64,000 nt of DNA, from NCBI RefSeq assembly GCF_018866325.1, contig NZ_CP076457.1:3631001-3695000 (forward strand). The letters are read 5' to 3'. Of the stretch, positions 43,684 through 51,671 are shown one piece after another (position 1 is the stretch's first letter; each line of letters starts with the position of its first letter). Under the pieces are notes generated by a model. That model did not search any database. It was not told the origin of the DNA and saw only the letters and a list, made by a program, of their open reading frames with translations. The translations under genes and the position numbers were made by a program. Source of the DNA: Streptomyces sp. YPW6. Lineage in GTDB: Bacteria > Actinomycetota > Actinomycetes > Streptomycetales > Streptomycetaceae.

Positions 43684-43702
43684 ATCTGACTGTCCGTCAG
43701 AT
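43684..43702. promoter_or_regulatory. Palindromic operator ATCTGAC-N5-GTCAGAT before the acyl-CoA operon
   Basis: A perfect 7-bp-arm inverted repeat stands about 100 bp upstream of the first dehydrogenase gene. It resembles the operator at 883-899 (TCTGACG-N3-CGTCAGA) and fits a TetR-family regulator. No such regulator gene lies next to the operon. Confidence 0.6.
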
Positions 43703-43862
43703 ATTGAACCTCTGTCAAGACGCGAGCAGCCCGCACGAGGGCACCGAAGTGCCGCCGTGCGGGCTGCCGTCCGGTCCGCCGGGACCCACCCCCCGGGAGG
43801 TCCCGACGAACGCGTCACCCCGGGACGGCCACCGCCACCGGACGGCGACCGTCACCGGACGA

Positions 43863-44177
43863 TCACCAGAAGAAGGGCGTGAAGTTCACCGCGACACTGT
43901 GGTCCGACTGGTCGATCGGCACGAAGGCCGAGTTGCTCACCTGGGCGGACGTGTTCTGGTTCGACGCACCGGCGCCGACGGCCTGCTGCTGGGTCGTGGA
44001 CGAGTTGCCGGAGTTGTCGCCGCCGACACCGCTGCCGCCGACCGTCGCCACGGCCGCGTTCGATCCGTCGTTCGCGAAGGAGCCGTTGTCCGCCACGGCC
44101 ACCCCACCGCAGAGCGCGACAGTCAGGGGCAGAGCGGCGACGGCGGCGAGGACGCGAGCGGTACGGATACTTGCCAT
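43863..44177 (-). CDS. Small secreted Gly/Asn/Ser-rich protein
   Basis: This 104-residue protein has signal peptide MASIRTARVLAAVAALPLTVALCGGVAVA. The mature part of about 75 residues is rich in Asn, Gly, Ser and Val with alternating polar/small residues (NDGSNAAVATVGGSGVGGDNSGNSS) and ends with the aromatic VNFTPFFW. Composition and size recall surface-active or amyloid-like coat proteins of streptomycetes, but it has no chaplin or rodlin motif; its role is unknown. GGAGG lies eight bases before the ATG. Confidence 0.8.
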   Translation of the reverse strand: MASIRTARVLAAVAALPLTVALCGGVAVADNGSFANDGSNAAVATVGGSGVGGDNSGNSSTTQQQAVGAGASNQNTSAQVSNSAFVPIDQSDHSVAVNFTPFFW

Positions 44178-44522
44178 GTCATTTCCTCCAGAAAACGGAA
44201 TTGCGGCTACATCTTCGTCCGGTTCCGGGGGAGTTGGCCGACCACCCCGGTGCTGTTCACAACGTCGCGAGACCAGAGTTGCCCAGCACATCCCCGGCGA
44301 ATCCCTCGCCACCCACCGATTCCCTCTCCCGTATGACGGAGAGCGGATAAACCTCCCGAGCAGCGGGAAAGTCCAGGTCAGCGAAGCAACCCCGGCGACC
44401 GTTGGCACGCCGGGGAAGAAGCGTTCCGCCTGCTGCCCACACCGAACCGTCCCGCGCCGCCCCACCCTGCCCTCCCCACCACCCCTCTTCCCTTCTTCGA
44501 ACGCATGTACGAAAATGAGGGC
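44178..44522. other. 345-bp spacer between divergent genes
   Basis: It holds the promoters of the secreted protein gene (left) and the prim-pol gene (right). I looked for a c-di-AMP (ydaO) riboswitch, common upstream of cell-wall genes in Streptomyces, and could not match its conserved core. No other structure stands out. Confidence 0.5.
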
Positions 44523-45422
44523 ATGGCCACCATCGACCGGCAGACCCCCACGCTGGCCCTCGCCCATGCCCTCGCCGCCGCCGGGCGCGGCCTCCCCGTC
44601 TTCCCCCTCTCCGCCACCAAGCTCCCCGCCCTGCGCTCCCCCCACCGCGGCGAGCAGGCGCCCGCGCGCTGCCGGGGCGAGTGCGGGCTGCCGGGGCACG
44701 GGGTGCACGACGCCACCACCGACCCCGCGGCCGTCCGCGCCCTCTTCGCCGCCGCACCCCGGGCCACCGGCTACGGCATCGCCTGCGGACGCACCCCGCA
44801 CCGCCTCATCGGCATCGACCTGGACGTCGACCCGGCGTACGGCAGCGACGCGGCGGGCGCACTGCGGCAGCTGGCCCTCCAGCACCTGTTCACGATCCCG
44901 CCGACGGTCACGGTGCTCACCCCGAGCGGCGGCCGGCACCTCTGGCTGACCGGCCCCGCCGACGCGACGGTCCCCAACTCCGCGGGCCGCCTCGCCCCCG
45001 GCATCGACATCCGCGGCAGCGGGGGCTACCTGGTCGGCCCCGGCTCGGTCACCGCCCACGGCCGCTATCGCCTGGCCCCCGGCACCGCCCACCTCACCCC
45101 GGCCCCCTGCCCCCGCGCCCTGCTCCGCCTCCTCACCCAGCATCGCCGCCCGCCCCGGGGCCCCAGCGGCGCGGGCCGCACCCCCACCCCGGACCGCCGG
45201 GGTGAAGGCCTGATCCAGTTCGTCCTGGCCGCCCACGAGGGCCAGCGCAACACCCGGCTGTTCTGGGCGGCCTGCCGGGCGTACGAGCACGGCTTCGGCG
45301 ACACCCTGGCCGACGCGCTCACCGAGGCCGCCGTCCGCACCGGCCTGCCGGAACACGAGGCCCGTGCCGCGATCGCCTCGGCGGCCCGGCTGACGTCGAG
45401 GCGGCAGAGCGATCCCTCGTAG
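44523..45422 (+). CDS. Bifunctional primase/polymerase (prim-pol) domain protein
   Basis: This 299-residue protein has the N-terminal prim-pol fold: LALAHALAAAGRGLPVFPLSATKLPAL, catalytic acidic motif in LIGIDLDVDPAYG, TPSGGRHLWL with the conserved His, and GIDIRGSGGYLVGPGSVTAHGRYRL. The helicase domain found in phage and plasmid relatives is absent; the C-terminal 90 residues are a small helical domain (EGQRNTRLFWAACRAYEHGFGD). Stand-alone versions are common on Streptomyces chromosomes. I start at MATIDRQTP, after GAGG, rather than the ATG six codons earlier. Confidence 0.88.
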   Translation: MATIDRQTPTLALAHALAAAGRGLPVFPLSATKLPALRSPHRGEQAPARCRGECGLPGHGVHDATTDPAAVRALFAAAPRATGYGIACGRTPHRLIGIDLDVDPAYGSDAAGALRQLALQHLFTIPPTVTVLTPSGGRHLWLTGPADATVPNSAGRLAPGIDIRGSGGYLVGPGSVTAHGRYRLAPGTAHLTPAPCPRALLRLLTQHRRPPRGPSGAGRTPTPDRRGEGLIQFVLAAHEGQRNTRLFWAACRAYEHGFGDTLADALTEAAVRTGLPEHEARAAIASAARLTSRRQSDPS

Positions 45423-45673
45423 CGGCCGGAAGGAGACCCGGCAGCGGGCAAGGCAGCGGGCAAGGGGGAGGCGGCCTCGCAGCGGACAGAGGTGAGGGGC
45501 CGCAGTGGACGGGAGAACGTCCCCGGCGAACAGAAGGAGCGGACGGAGGGAGACAACTCCTCGGCGGACGGGAGAAGGCCCGCCACGTTGCCGAACCCCC
45601 GCAGCAGGCAGCCCCCGCGAAGTGCCGACACCGGCCACTGCTGCTTCCGCCCCAGTGGCCGCAGAATGCGCGG

Positions 45674-46756
45674 GTGACGACACGTGAGAACACCGAGACC
45701 GCCCCGGGGCTTCGCCGTGTGACACGCCCCGCCCTGGTGATCGGCCCGTTACTGGCGCTGGTGTCGGCCTGGCTGCTGCTCGTGGCGACACCGGCGGCCC
45801 ACGACGAGGAACGCGCGTTCGCGGCGGCGGAGGCATGCCCGGCCTCGGCCGGCGCCACCGCCGTCGACTGCCTGCGCACGGTCAAGGCGGTGATCGACCG
45901 CACCGAGAAGGAAACCGGCAAGACCGCCCTGTACTGGCTGTACCTCACCGAGTCGGACGGGACGTCCACGCGCACCGGCCTGAACGGCACACCGCAGCAG
46001 TCCCCCGTCGCGCGGCCGGGTGCGAGGGTGGAGGTCACGTACTGGCGGGGCGAGATCCGCTCCGTCGACTTCGGTTCCGCCCGCCGGCCGACCAACGCGG
46101 ATCCCCGCGGCGACTACCGCGCCCCCCTCTCCGCGGGCCTGGGCCTGGGCTTCTACGGCGCGATGTTCCTGGCGGGCGCGGCCGCGACGGTCCGGAGCGC
46201 GAGGCACTCGCCCCGGGTGTACACCTGGCGGACGAGGCTTGCCGTCATCGGCGGCCTGCTGCTCACCGGGCTGGGTGCGGTGGCCCCCTGGCCGACCGAC
46301 GACATCAGCGGGGCGCTGCGACTGACCGCCGTCGGAAGCCTGGTGATCCTGGCGGGCTGCGCCCTCGCCGTACCGTTCCTGCGCCGCCGCGCCCGCCACA
46401 ACGACGACACGATCACGCTGAAGCCGTCCGTACTCACCGGAGAGGTCTGCGTCCTCGGCGTCATCCTCGGCGATGTCCCGTACGCGAGCACCGGAGGCTA
46501 TCTGATCGCCGCCCCCGGCCTCCTGGCCACGACCCCCGACCCCACAGGCGTCTTCCACCGCAAGGCCGCCGCCGGCACCCTCACCCTGCTCCGGGTCCGC
46601 CCTCCCTACCTGACGGACCCGGCGGACCGCCCCACCTACGACGGCCGGGCGGTGGTCCTGGAATGCGCGGACGACGGCGAGCGCGTCCTGATCGTGACAC
46701 GCGGAAAGGACGCCCCCGCAGTCCTGAGCGCGCTCGGCGAGGCCCCGGAAAAGTGA
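45674..46756 (+). CDS. Multi-pass membrane protein with extracytoplasmic domain
   Basis: In this 360-residue protein a first helix (ALVIGPLLALVSAWLLLVATPA) leads into an extracytoplasmic domain of about 120 residues with two Cys (EACPASAGATAVDCLRTVKAV). Three more helices follow (LGLGFYGAMFLAGAAATV; LAVIGGLLLTGLGAVAPW; LTAVGSLVILAGCALAVPFL) and a cytoplasmic C-terminal domain of about 115 residues. I do not recognise the family. Start at a GTG; the 250 bp before it carry no gene. Confidence 0.8.
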   Translation: MTTRENTETAPGLRRVTRPALVIGPLLALVSAWLLLVATPAAHDEERAFAAAEACPASAGATAVDCLRTVKAVIDRTEKETGKTALYWLYLTESDGTSTRTGLNGTPQQSPVARPGARVEVTYWRGEIRSVDFGSARRPTNADPRGDYRAPLSAGLGLGFYGAMFLAGAAATVRSARHSPRVYTWRTRLAVIGGLLLTGLGAVAPWPTDDISGALRLTAVGSLVILAGCALAVPFLRRRARHNDDTITLKPSVLTGEVCVLGVILGDVPYASTGGYLIAAPGLLATTPDPTGVFHRKAAAGTLTLLRVRPPYLTDPADRPTYDGRAVVLECADDGERVLIVTRGKDAPAVLSALGEAPEK

Positions 46757-46878
46757 ACCGCCCGGTGCCGGAACCCGGAGCGCTCAGCTCCACGAAGACG
46801 GCCCGGACGCCTCACCGGAGAGGAACGGCGCTGTCCACCCCACCCCCGGCGACACGGCACCCGGGCGGCTGCCTCCCC

Positions 46879-46930
46879 GATCGGCCCGGGGGTTAAGGCC
46901 CCAGGATCGGCCCCGGGGTTCAGGCCCCAG
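46879..46930. repeat. 26-bp tandem duplication between convergent genes
   Basis: GATCGGCCC-type units at 46879-46904 and 46905-46930 are head-to-tail with two differences; each has GGCC inverted elements. They lie between two convergent genes and may act in termination. Confidence 0.6.
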
Positions 46931-46943
46931 GGCCACCGGGGAC

Positions 46944-47297
46944 TCAGGAACGCAGGGACGCGTAGTACGCGCCGACCTCCGCCAGGTAGTTCTGGTCGGT
47001 CGTCTCGCTGTCGGTGGTGAACCGGGGAGCCGCCTTGATCTCGTCCCGGGACGCCGCGACCTTGACCGTCCGCCCCTCACTGTCCACGACGGCCACCGCC
47101 CCGGCGGGAATCAGCACGCTCCTGCCGAACTTCCACACCCCGGTGTCGACCACCAGGTGCTGCTTCCCGGGCTCGTTCTCCTGACGCTCGACATGCCCGA
47201 TCACCCCGCCGTCGGACTCCACGCTGAACCCCACCACCACCTGCCCCGCGGCGAAGCCGCTGTCCCGTCCGAACGCCCACACATCGCCCACAGCCAC
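46944..47297 (-). CDS. PRC-barrel-like domain protein
   Basis: This 117-residue soluble protein has a beta-rich first 80 residues (GFAAGQVVVGFSVESDGGVIGHVERQ; HLVVDTGVWKFGRSVLIPAGAVAVVD) with the PRC-barrel pattern of a switchable surface property (GVIGHV...VLIPAGAV). The end (RDEIKAAPRFTTDSETTDQNYLAEVGAYYASL) is the helical tail commonly following that barrel. Function is unknown; PRC barrels mediate protein interactions in RNA processing and photosystems. Confidence 0.85.
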   Translation of the reverse strand: MAVGDVWAFGRDSGFAAGQVVVGFSVESDGGVIGHVERQENEPGKQHLVVDTGVWKFGRSVLIPAGAVAVVDSEGRTVKVAASRDEIKAAPRFTTDSETTDQNYLAEVGAYYASLRS

Positions 47298-47617
47298 GTA
47301 CGTCTCCTCACTCCCACCCAGCTGTCACAGCCGAGCGCCTTACGACGCCTTGCCGGTCGCGTCACCGGGCTGATGCCCCGGTGCCGCCCCGCCAAGCAGC
47401 CCGACCACGTCGACACCATCGACCGTGCGCCGAACACGCTCCGGATGGCCGAAAACGGGTCCATGCCTCACCACGCACGTGCACCGCCGCGGGAATCCCA
47501 GGCCGGTGGCGAGGGCGTCCGGCACCCGGGCACCGCTCATGATCCGCGCAGGGAAACCGCTGTCAGGGCCGGCCTATACGCTGCGACCGGTCCACGACCA
47601 GCTGACCGGAAGGCACC
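47298..47617. other. 320-bp spacer without recognisable features
   Basis: It separates two divergent genes and must hold both promoters. I see no RNA gene, hairpin or repeat. Open frames crossing it are composition shadows. Confidence 0.5.
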
Positions 47618-48406
47618 ATGACACGCACTCCCCGACCGTCGGTCGATTCGATCTTCGCTGTGCTTCCCGAACTCGCCCCCTACGCGCGCGACGCCGTCGT
47701 ACTCCACCTCGAGCGGGCGGAGCCCGACTGCCGCAGCAGCTCGATCGGCGGCCCCCTCCTGTGGCCGGGTGATGAACCGTGGCCCGCATGCTCGTCGCCG
47801 GACGAGAACAGCCCTGACGGCATGCCTCCCACGGCCATGGTGCCGATCGCTCAGATCTTCCGACACGACGCCCCGGGGCCCTGGTGGCCTGCCGACATCG
47901 ACCTCTTGCAGATCCTCTGGTGCCCGAACGAACACGTGGATCCTCCGAACCAGCAGGCCGACGTCAGCCCGGTGATCGAGCTTCGATGGCGTCGAGTCGC
48001 TGACGTGACCGGCCGGACGGTGAACCCGCCGTCCCCCTCTCGGTACGACGAAGACTGCTACCTGCCCCGGACATGCGCCATCACCGCCGAGCACGTGACC
48101 GACTTCCCGTTCCGCGAGGAACTGCCCGCCGGACTTCGTGCGCGATGCGAGGACCTGGTCCGCGAGACCGGCGACGGAGGCGACGTCATCACCCGCCTCG
48201 CCGGCTGGAAACTCGGCGGCTGGCCGACCTGGCACCTGACCCAGCCGACCGTCATCCCCTGCGAGGACTGCGGCACGGCCATGACGCTGTTGTTCACCGT
48301 GGCCAGCTGCGACGAGACAGGAGTGGTCGTCGGCCGATGGGGAGACCTGCGCATCTTCACCTGCCCCGCCGACCACCGCCACGCCTTCCAGGTGGACCTG
48401 CACTGA
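47618..48406 (+). CDS. DUF1963/YwqG-like protein
   Basis: This 262-residue soluble protein has the YwqG-type pattern as I recall it: SSIGGPLLWPGDEPWPAC near residue 42, MVPIAQIFRHDAPGPWWPADIDLLQILWCPNEH, and KLGGWPTWHLTQPTVIPCEDCGTAMTLLFTVASCDE with a CxxC pair. The gene is in a run of small hypotheticals close to the mobile element. No function is established for the family. Confidence 0.8.
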   Translation: MTRTPRPSVDSIFAVLPELAPYARDAVVLHLERAEPDCRSSSIGGPLLWPGDEPWPACSSPDENSPDGMPPTAMVPIAQIFRHDAPGPWWPADIDLLQILWCPNEHVDPPNQQADVSPVIELRWRRVADVTGRTVNPPSPSRYDEDCYLPRTCAITAEHVTDFPFREELPAGLRARCEDLVRETGDGGDVITRLAGWKLGGWPTWHLTQPTVIPCEDCGTAMTLLFTVASCDETGVVVGRWGDLRIFTCPADHRHAFQVDLH

Positions 48407-48618
48407 TCCCGGGCCCACCGGCCCCCACGCGACCAACCTGACGGGCTCTGGTGGTATACCGGGTTCGGGAGTACGGCGCACGACTCGTTCACGCAGAGGC
48501 AGTCGCGCCGGTCACCCTTCGCCCTCGTGCCGTCGATGACACCTCTTCACGCCCACGACGTGTACGGCCGCGGGACGGCACTCCTGGTCGGGGACCGTCA
48601 CGCTCGACGTCGCGCCTG

Positions 48619-49056
48619 CTACGCGACCCCGGCGCCCGATCGGGTCTCTCGTCGCACTCGGCGTACCTCTCTGACAGCGAAGGCCCCCGTCACGGATCCT
48701 CCCAGGATGGGAAGCACGGGCATCAGCACATGGATGCCCCAGGAGACGAAGCTGCGATCCACCGGCTCGTAGCCGCCCCAGGGGGTCCGGACAGCCTTGA
48801 CGATCTGTCCTTCGCGACCGTCGTACCGGATCTTGAGCGTGTACGTCTCGTTGCCCACCTGCGGTCCGCTGCACACGGAGTAACTGCCTCCACGTCCTCC
48901 GCCCTCGCTGTGACACTCCATGATGCGGACCTGAACCGCGTCACCCACCAAGTCCAACCGTGCGAGCCCCCTCATCAGAACCCAGGCTGTGGCTGCCGCA
49001 GCCATCAGCGTGAGCGTGCAGTAGGCGGCGATGGCGCGTTTACTCCCCCTGGTCAT
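48619..49056 (-). CDS. Membrane protein with two helices
   Basis: In this 145-residue protein an N-terminal helix (AIAAYCTLTLMAAAATAWVLM) is followed by an extracytoplasmic loop of about 70 residues with two Cys (MECHSEGGGRGGSYSVCSG) and a second helix (SWGIHVLMPVLPILGGSVTGAFAV). The tail is strongly basic (REVRRVRRETR). GGAGG is immediately before the ATG. The family is not recognised. Confidence 0.7.
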   Translation of the reverse strand: MTRGSKRAIAAYCTLTLMAAAATAWVLMRGLARLDLVGDAVQVRIMECHSEGGGRGGSYSVCSGPQVGNETYTLKIRYDGREGQIVKAVRTPWGGYEPVDRSFVSWGIHVLMPVLPILGGSVTGAFAVREVRRVRRETRSGAGVA

Positions 49057-49097
49057 GCCTCCAGCATCCCTTGGTGTGCAACCCACTCGGTAGAGGC

Positions 49098-49214
49098 TTC
49101 CGAGGCTTCCTCCGAGGTGAGGACGGGCGGCCCGGTCTGCGGCATGCGAGGCAGCTGAACGCCCCTGCACGCGGTCCGCCGAATCAACTCGTCATCGACG
49201 GTCGCCCGCACGGT
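49098..49214 (-). pseudogene. Remnant of a tyrosine integrase gene
   Basis: The minus-strand frame reads TVRATVDDELIRRTACRGVQ then LPRMPQTGPPVLTSEEASE. It lines up with IMRAAVDNEMIGQTPCRGVK and LPRMPQSEPHILTPLEASR in the intact integrase at 50299-51444. Only about 40 residues survive, with no catalytic residues and unrelated sequence on both sides. It lies outside the attachment end of the present element, so it is a scar of an earlier related insertion at this tRNA. Confidence 0.8.
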
Positions 49215-49449
49215 CTGCGCGGGCACCCAAGATCGCCTGTCTGCTGCGCGACGCCCGGAGACCCGACCGGACGAGACAGGGCGGGGCGGCGTCGGGGCGG
49301 CAGCGGGTCCGGAAGTCATGAACCGCATGGCCACAGCCCCGAGACCCACACCCAGGCCGAGCTCCGACCGAGCCCCGCGTGCCCTTCCGTACCCGACAGA
49401 GCGGGAAACCAGGGGGAACAGTGGTGTCCGGCGGGAAGCGGGCATGGCA

Positions 49450-49484
49450 GAGGCCCCCGACCATACGTACTGGTCAGGAGCCTC
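49450..49484 (-). terminator. Hairpin downstream of the tRNA-Ser fragment
   Basis: GAGGCCCCCGACCA (49450-49463) pairs with TGGTCAGGAGCCTC (49471-49484) with two mismatches. It lies just past the 3' end of the tRNA-Ser piece on the minus strand, as the terminator of the original tRNA gene would. Confidence 0.65.
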
Positions 49485-49491
49485 TCGCCTG

Positions 49492-49549
49492 CGGTGGGTG
49501 TGGGATTTGAACCCACGGTGACATCGCTGCCACGACGGTTTTCAAGACC
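49492..49549 (-). other. Attachment end of the AICE: 3' part of tRNA-Ser(TGA)
   Basis: On the minus strand, 58 bp read as the 3' portion of a serine tRNA: anticodon loop CTTGAAA (TGA) with 3' stem ACCGT, long variable arm (GGCAGCGATGTC), T arm GTGGG-TTCAAAT-CCCAC, acceptor strand ACCCACC and discriminator G. The 5' half is missing: beyond 49549 the sequence no longer fits the anticodon stem and no GGTGGGT acceptor strand exists. This is the duplicated half of a tRNA used as an attachment site; the intact tRNA gene should lie at the other end, outside the window. Confidence 0.8.
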
Positions 49550-49630
49550 TTTCGGCGGGTAGAAGGCTTCCGGTCTCCGCCGCAGGTCAGAGGGATATGA
49601 GCGTCCCAGTAGAGCCATAGTCATCGTTGT

Positions 49631-49667
49631 CGTGCCCGCTACGTGCCCCACAGGCGTGCTCGTGCCC
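49631..49667. repeat. CGTGCCC repeats near the attachment end
   Basis: CGTGCCC occurs at 49631, 49642 and 49661, with CGTGCTC at 49655. Short direct repeats about 80 bp inside the attachment core are where arm-type integrase sites would be; this role is inferred from position only. Confidence 0.35.
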
Positions 49668-49734
49668 GTTGAGTCAGGGATCCACCTCTTCAATGCCCCG
49701 AACCGCGGCGTCCCGCGAAGGTACGTTGACAATC

Positions 49735-50214
49735 ATGGCCACCCAGATCTTCACCTTGGTCGGCGTCCTGATCGGCGCCTTGACGTCCTACTTCGCAACG
49801 ACCATCGCTGAACGGGCCAAGTTCCGGCGGGAGATGGCCACGCGTTGGGACGAGCGGAAGCTTGACACGTACATCGAGTACCTGACGTGCATCAAGGAAA
49901 TCCAGAGGGCCGCCATGGAAGCCGGGCGGGTCCGTGACCAGGGAACGGACGCGTCCGACGCTTTGAATGAGATGGAGGCCAGCGAGAAAAGAAGGTCGGT
50001 CCTCTTCGAGACCTTCATTCTGCTGAGCAACGAGCAGGCTGCCACCGCCGCTCACACGGTCAACCAGCGGACATGGGAGCTGCTGAGGCTTGCCCGGATC
50101 CCCTCAAGCGGGATAGCCGAACTCCGCACGAATTCGTTGGTGGAGGCCCTCAACGTGCTCCACGAGGCAGCGCGATCCGATCTGACGATATCGAGCAGCG
50201 TCCCCATCCGGTGA
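49735..50214 (+). CDS. Hypothetical protein with N-terminal membrane helix
   Basis: In this 159-residue protein one helix at the start (IFTLVGVLIGALTSYFATTIAE) anchors a long alpha-helical, probably coiled-coil cytoplasmic part (RAKFRREMATRWDERKLDTYIEYLTCIKEIQRAAMEAGRV; EMEASEKRRSVLFETFILLSNEQAATAAHTV). No family is recognised. It sits between the attachment end and the integrase, convergent with the integrase, a position used for element cargo. GC content is lower than in the flanking chromosome. Confidence 0.7.
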   Translation: MATQIFTLVGVLIGALTSYFATTIAERAKFRREMATRWDERKLDTYIEYLTCIKEIQRAAMEAGRVRDQGTDASDALNEMEASEKRRSVLFETFILLSNEQAATAAHTVNQRTWELLRLARIPSSGIAELRTNSLVEALNVLHEAARSDLTISSSVPIR

Positions 50215-50238
50215 AGTCTGCGCGCGCCGGGACACGCC

Positions 50239-50268
50239 GCGGCCCCCGACCACGTTCATGGTCAGGGG
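50239..50268. terminator. Hairpin between the hypothetical gene and the integrase gene
   Basis: GGCCCCCGACCA (50239-50250) pairs with TGGTCAGGGGCC (50257-50268) with one mismatch. Its sequence is strikingly like the hairpin at 49450-49484, which suggests a common origin through the insertion history of this site. Confidence 0.7.
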
Positions 50269-50298
50269 CCACTGGACCAAGTGAGGATGGCGGAGCCT

Positions 50299-51444
50299 TC
50301 AGTCCGAAGTGGCTTCCGCGGATCCGCCGTTTTCGGTGTCCGACCCACTGAGCCAGCTGTCCGCCGCTTCCGCCACCTGGTCGTCGCGACCAGCGACAGG
50401 CCGGGCGTAGTGCCGAGTGGTCACGCTCGCGTTCGAGTGCCCGAGCCGGTGCGCGGCGGTCATCACGCCATACCGGTCGGCCACCCATGTCCCGTGCGAG
50501 GCACGAAGATCGTGCGGCGTGACGTCAGTGAGCCCGGCAGTCGCCACGGCGGGATCGAAGTACGCCTTGCGCCACTGGTTGTAGCGCAGGGGCTTGCCGC
50601 CAGGCGTGACGAACAGGAGAGCGTCCTCCCCACCGGGCAGCGTCTCCAGGTGCCGGCCGATCCGCGCCGCGAGTGACGGCCCGATCCGCAAAACCCGCTT
50701 CTGATGGGACTTGGGAGTGTCGAAGACGAGGGTGCCGTTCGCTTCGGCCAGGTTCTCATCGACGAGGACCAGGCCGCCGGACACATCGATGTCCGCTCGC
50801 CGCAACGCGAACGCCTCCCCGACCCGCAGACCCGCGTAGGCGAGCAAGGAGATCAGCAGGTCATGCGGTTTCGTCGCGCTCCGCACGATCCGTGAGGCTT
50901 CCAGCGGGGTGAGGATGTGCGGCTCGCTCTGCGGCATGCGAGGCAGTTTCACGCCCCTGCACGGGGTCTGCCCGATCATCTCGTTGTCGACGGCGGCCCG
51001 CATGATCTGCGAGAGCACCCGGTAGGCCTGCCTGATCCGCGAGGCGCTGAGACCACGGGTCCTCATCGCACCGACCCATTCGACGATGGTGATCGGCCGG
51101 AGGCTGGAAAGCTCACGATCACCCAGCGCCGGAACGATCAGCGAGTTGATCAGGGATCGGTACGACGCCTGTGTCTTGTGCTTGAGCTGCGGGGAGACCG
51201 CGGTTAGCCATCGTGCCGACCAGTCGCGGACGGTGGTCCGTCCCTCGGCGGGGTCGAGCCAGCGGCCCTCCTCCATCTCGATGCGCTTCCGTGCCAGCCA
51301 GCGATCGGCGTCCGTCGTTGTCGGGAACGTCTGATCAGCGGCACGCAGCACACCATCGGGCCCCGGATACCGAGCCTGGAACCGGCCGGACGGCAGCTTC
51401 CGGATCCGGCCGAAGGCACGTCGGGACTTGCGCTTGGCGGGCAT
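50299..51444 (-). CDS. int: AICE site-specific integrase (tyrosine recombinase)
   Basis: This 381-residue protein has an N-terminal arm-binding domain (RIRKLPSGRFQARYPGPDGVLR), a core-binding SAM-like domain (TVRDWSARWLTAVSPQLKHKTQASYRSLIN) and a catalytic domain with Arg207 (YAGLRVGEAFAL), Lys near 245 (TPKSHQKR), His311-x-x-Arg314 (HDLRASHGTW), His336 (HRLGHSNAS) and nucleophile Tyr346 (RHYAR). All catalytic residues are present. It should integrate and, with Xis, excise the element at tRNA-Ser. Its ATG overlaps the stop of xis. Confidence 0.96.
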   Translation of the reverse strand: MPAKRKSRRAFGRIRKLPSGRFQARYPGPDGVLRAADQTFPTTTDADRWLARKRIEMEEGRWLDPAEGRTTVRDWSARWLTAVSPQLKHKTQASYRSLINSLIVPALGDRELSSLRPITIVEWVGAMRTRGLSASRIRQAYRVLSQIMRAAVDNEMIGQTPCRGVKLPRMPQSEPHILTPLEASRIVRSATKPHDLLISLLAYAGLRVGEAFALRRADIDVSGGLVLVDENLAEANGTLVFDTPKSHQKRVLRIGPSLAARIGRHLETLPGGEDALLFVTPGGKPLRYNQWRKAYFDPAVATAGLTDVTPHDLRASHGTWVADRYGVMTAAHRLGHSNASVTTRHYARPVAGRDDQVAEAADSWLSGSDTENGGSAEATSD

Positions 51445-51671
51445 CAGGCAGCCCTCCGGTACGAGTACGCCGAGGCGGGCCGCAGGACGATCGGCGTCAC
51501 CGTATGGGCACTGACGTACTCCTCCAAGGCGCTCTCGGAGATACGGACATGTCGGCCGACCTTGACGAACGTGATGCGGCGTTCCTCGATGAGCCGGCGG
51601 GGGAAGCGAAGACCGGTGCCGAGGCGTTCGGCGACCTGGTTCACGGTGAGCAGTCGGTCCGCCACGGTCAC
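51444..51671 (-). CDS. xis: Excisionase, MerR-like helix-turn-helix
   Basis: This 75-residue protein has a winged helix-turn-helix of the excisionase type: RLLTVNQVAERLGTGLRFPRRLIEERRITFVKVGRHVRISESALEEYV. This is the usual AICE Xis, bending DNA at the attachment sites and directing the integrase to excision. The GTG used overlaps the TGA of the Rep gene and follows GAGGGGGAG; the GTG one codon earlier (51674) is possible. Confidence 0.9.
   Translation of the reverse strand: MTVADRLLTVNQVAERLGTGLRFPRRLIEERRITFVKVGRHVRISESALEEYVSAHTVTPIVLRPASAYSYRRAA

Noticed and set aside
44178..44504. Possible c-di-AMP (ydaO) riboswitch before the small secreted protein gene
   Set aside because: The conserved core segments could not be matched on the minus strand.
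49492..49549. Considered as a functional or selenocysteine tRNA
   Set aside because: The anticodon is TGA (serine), and the 5' half including the acceptor strand is absent.
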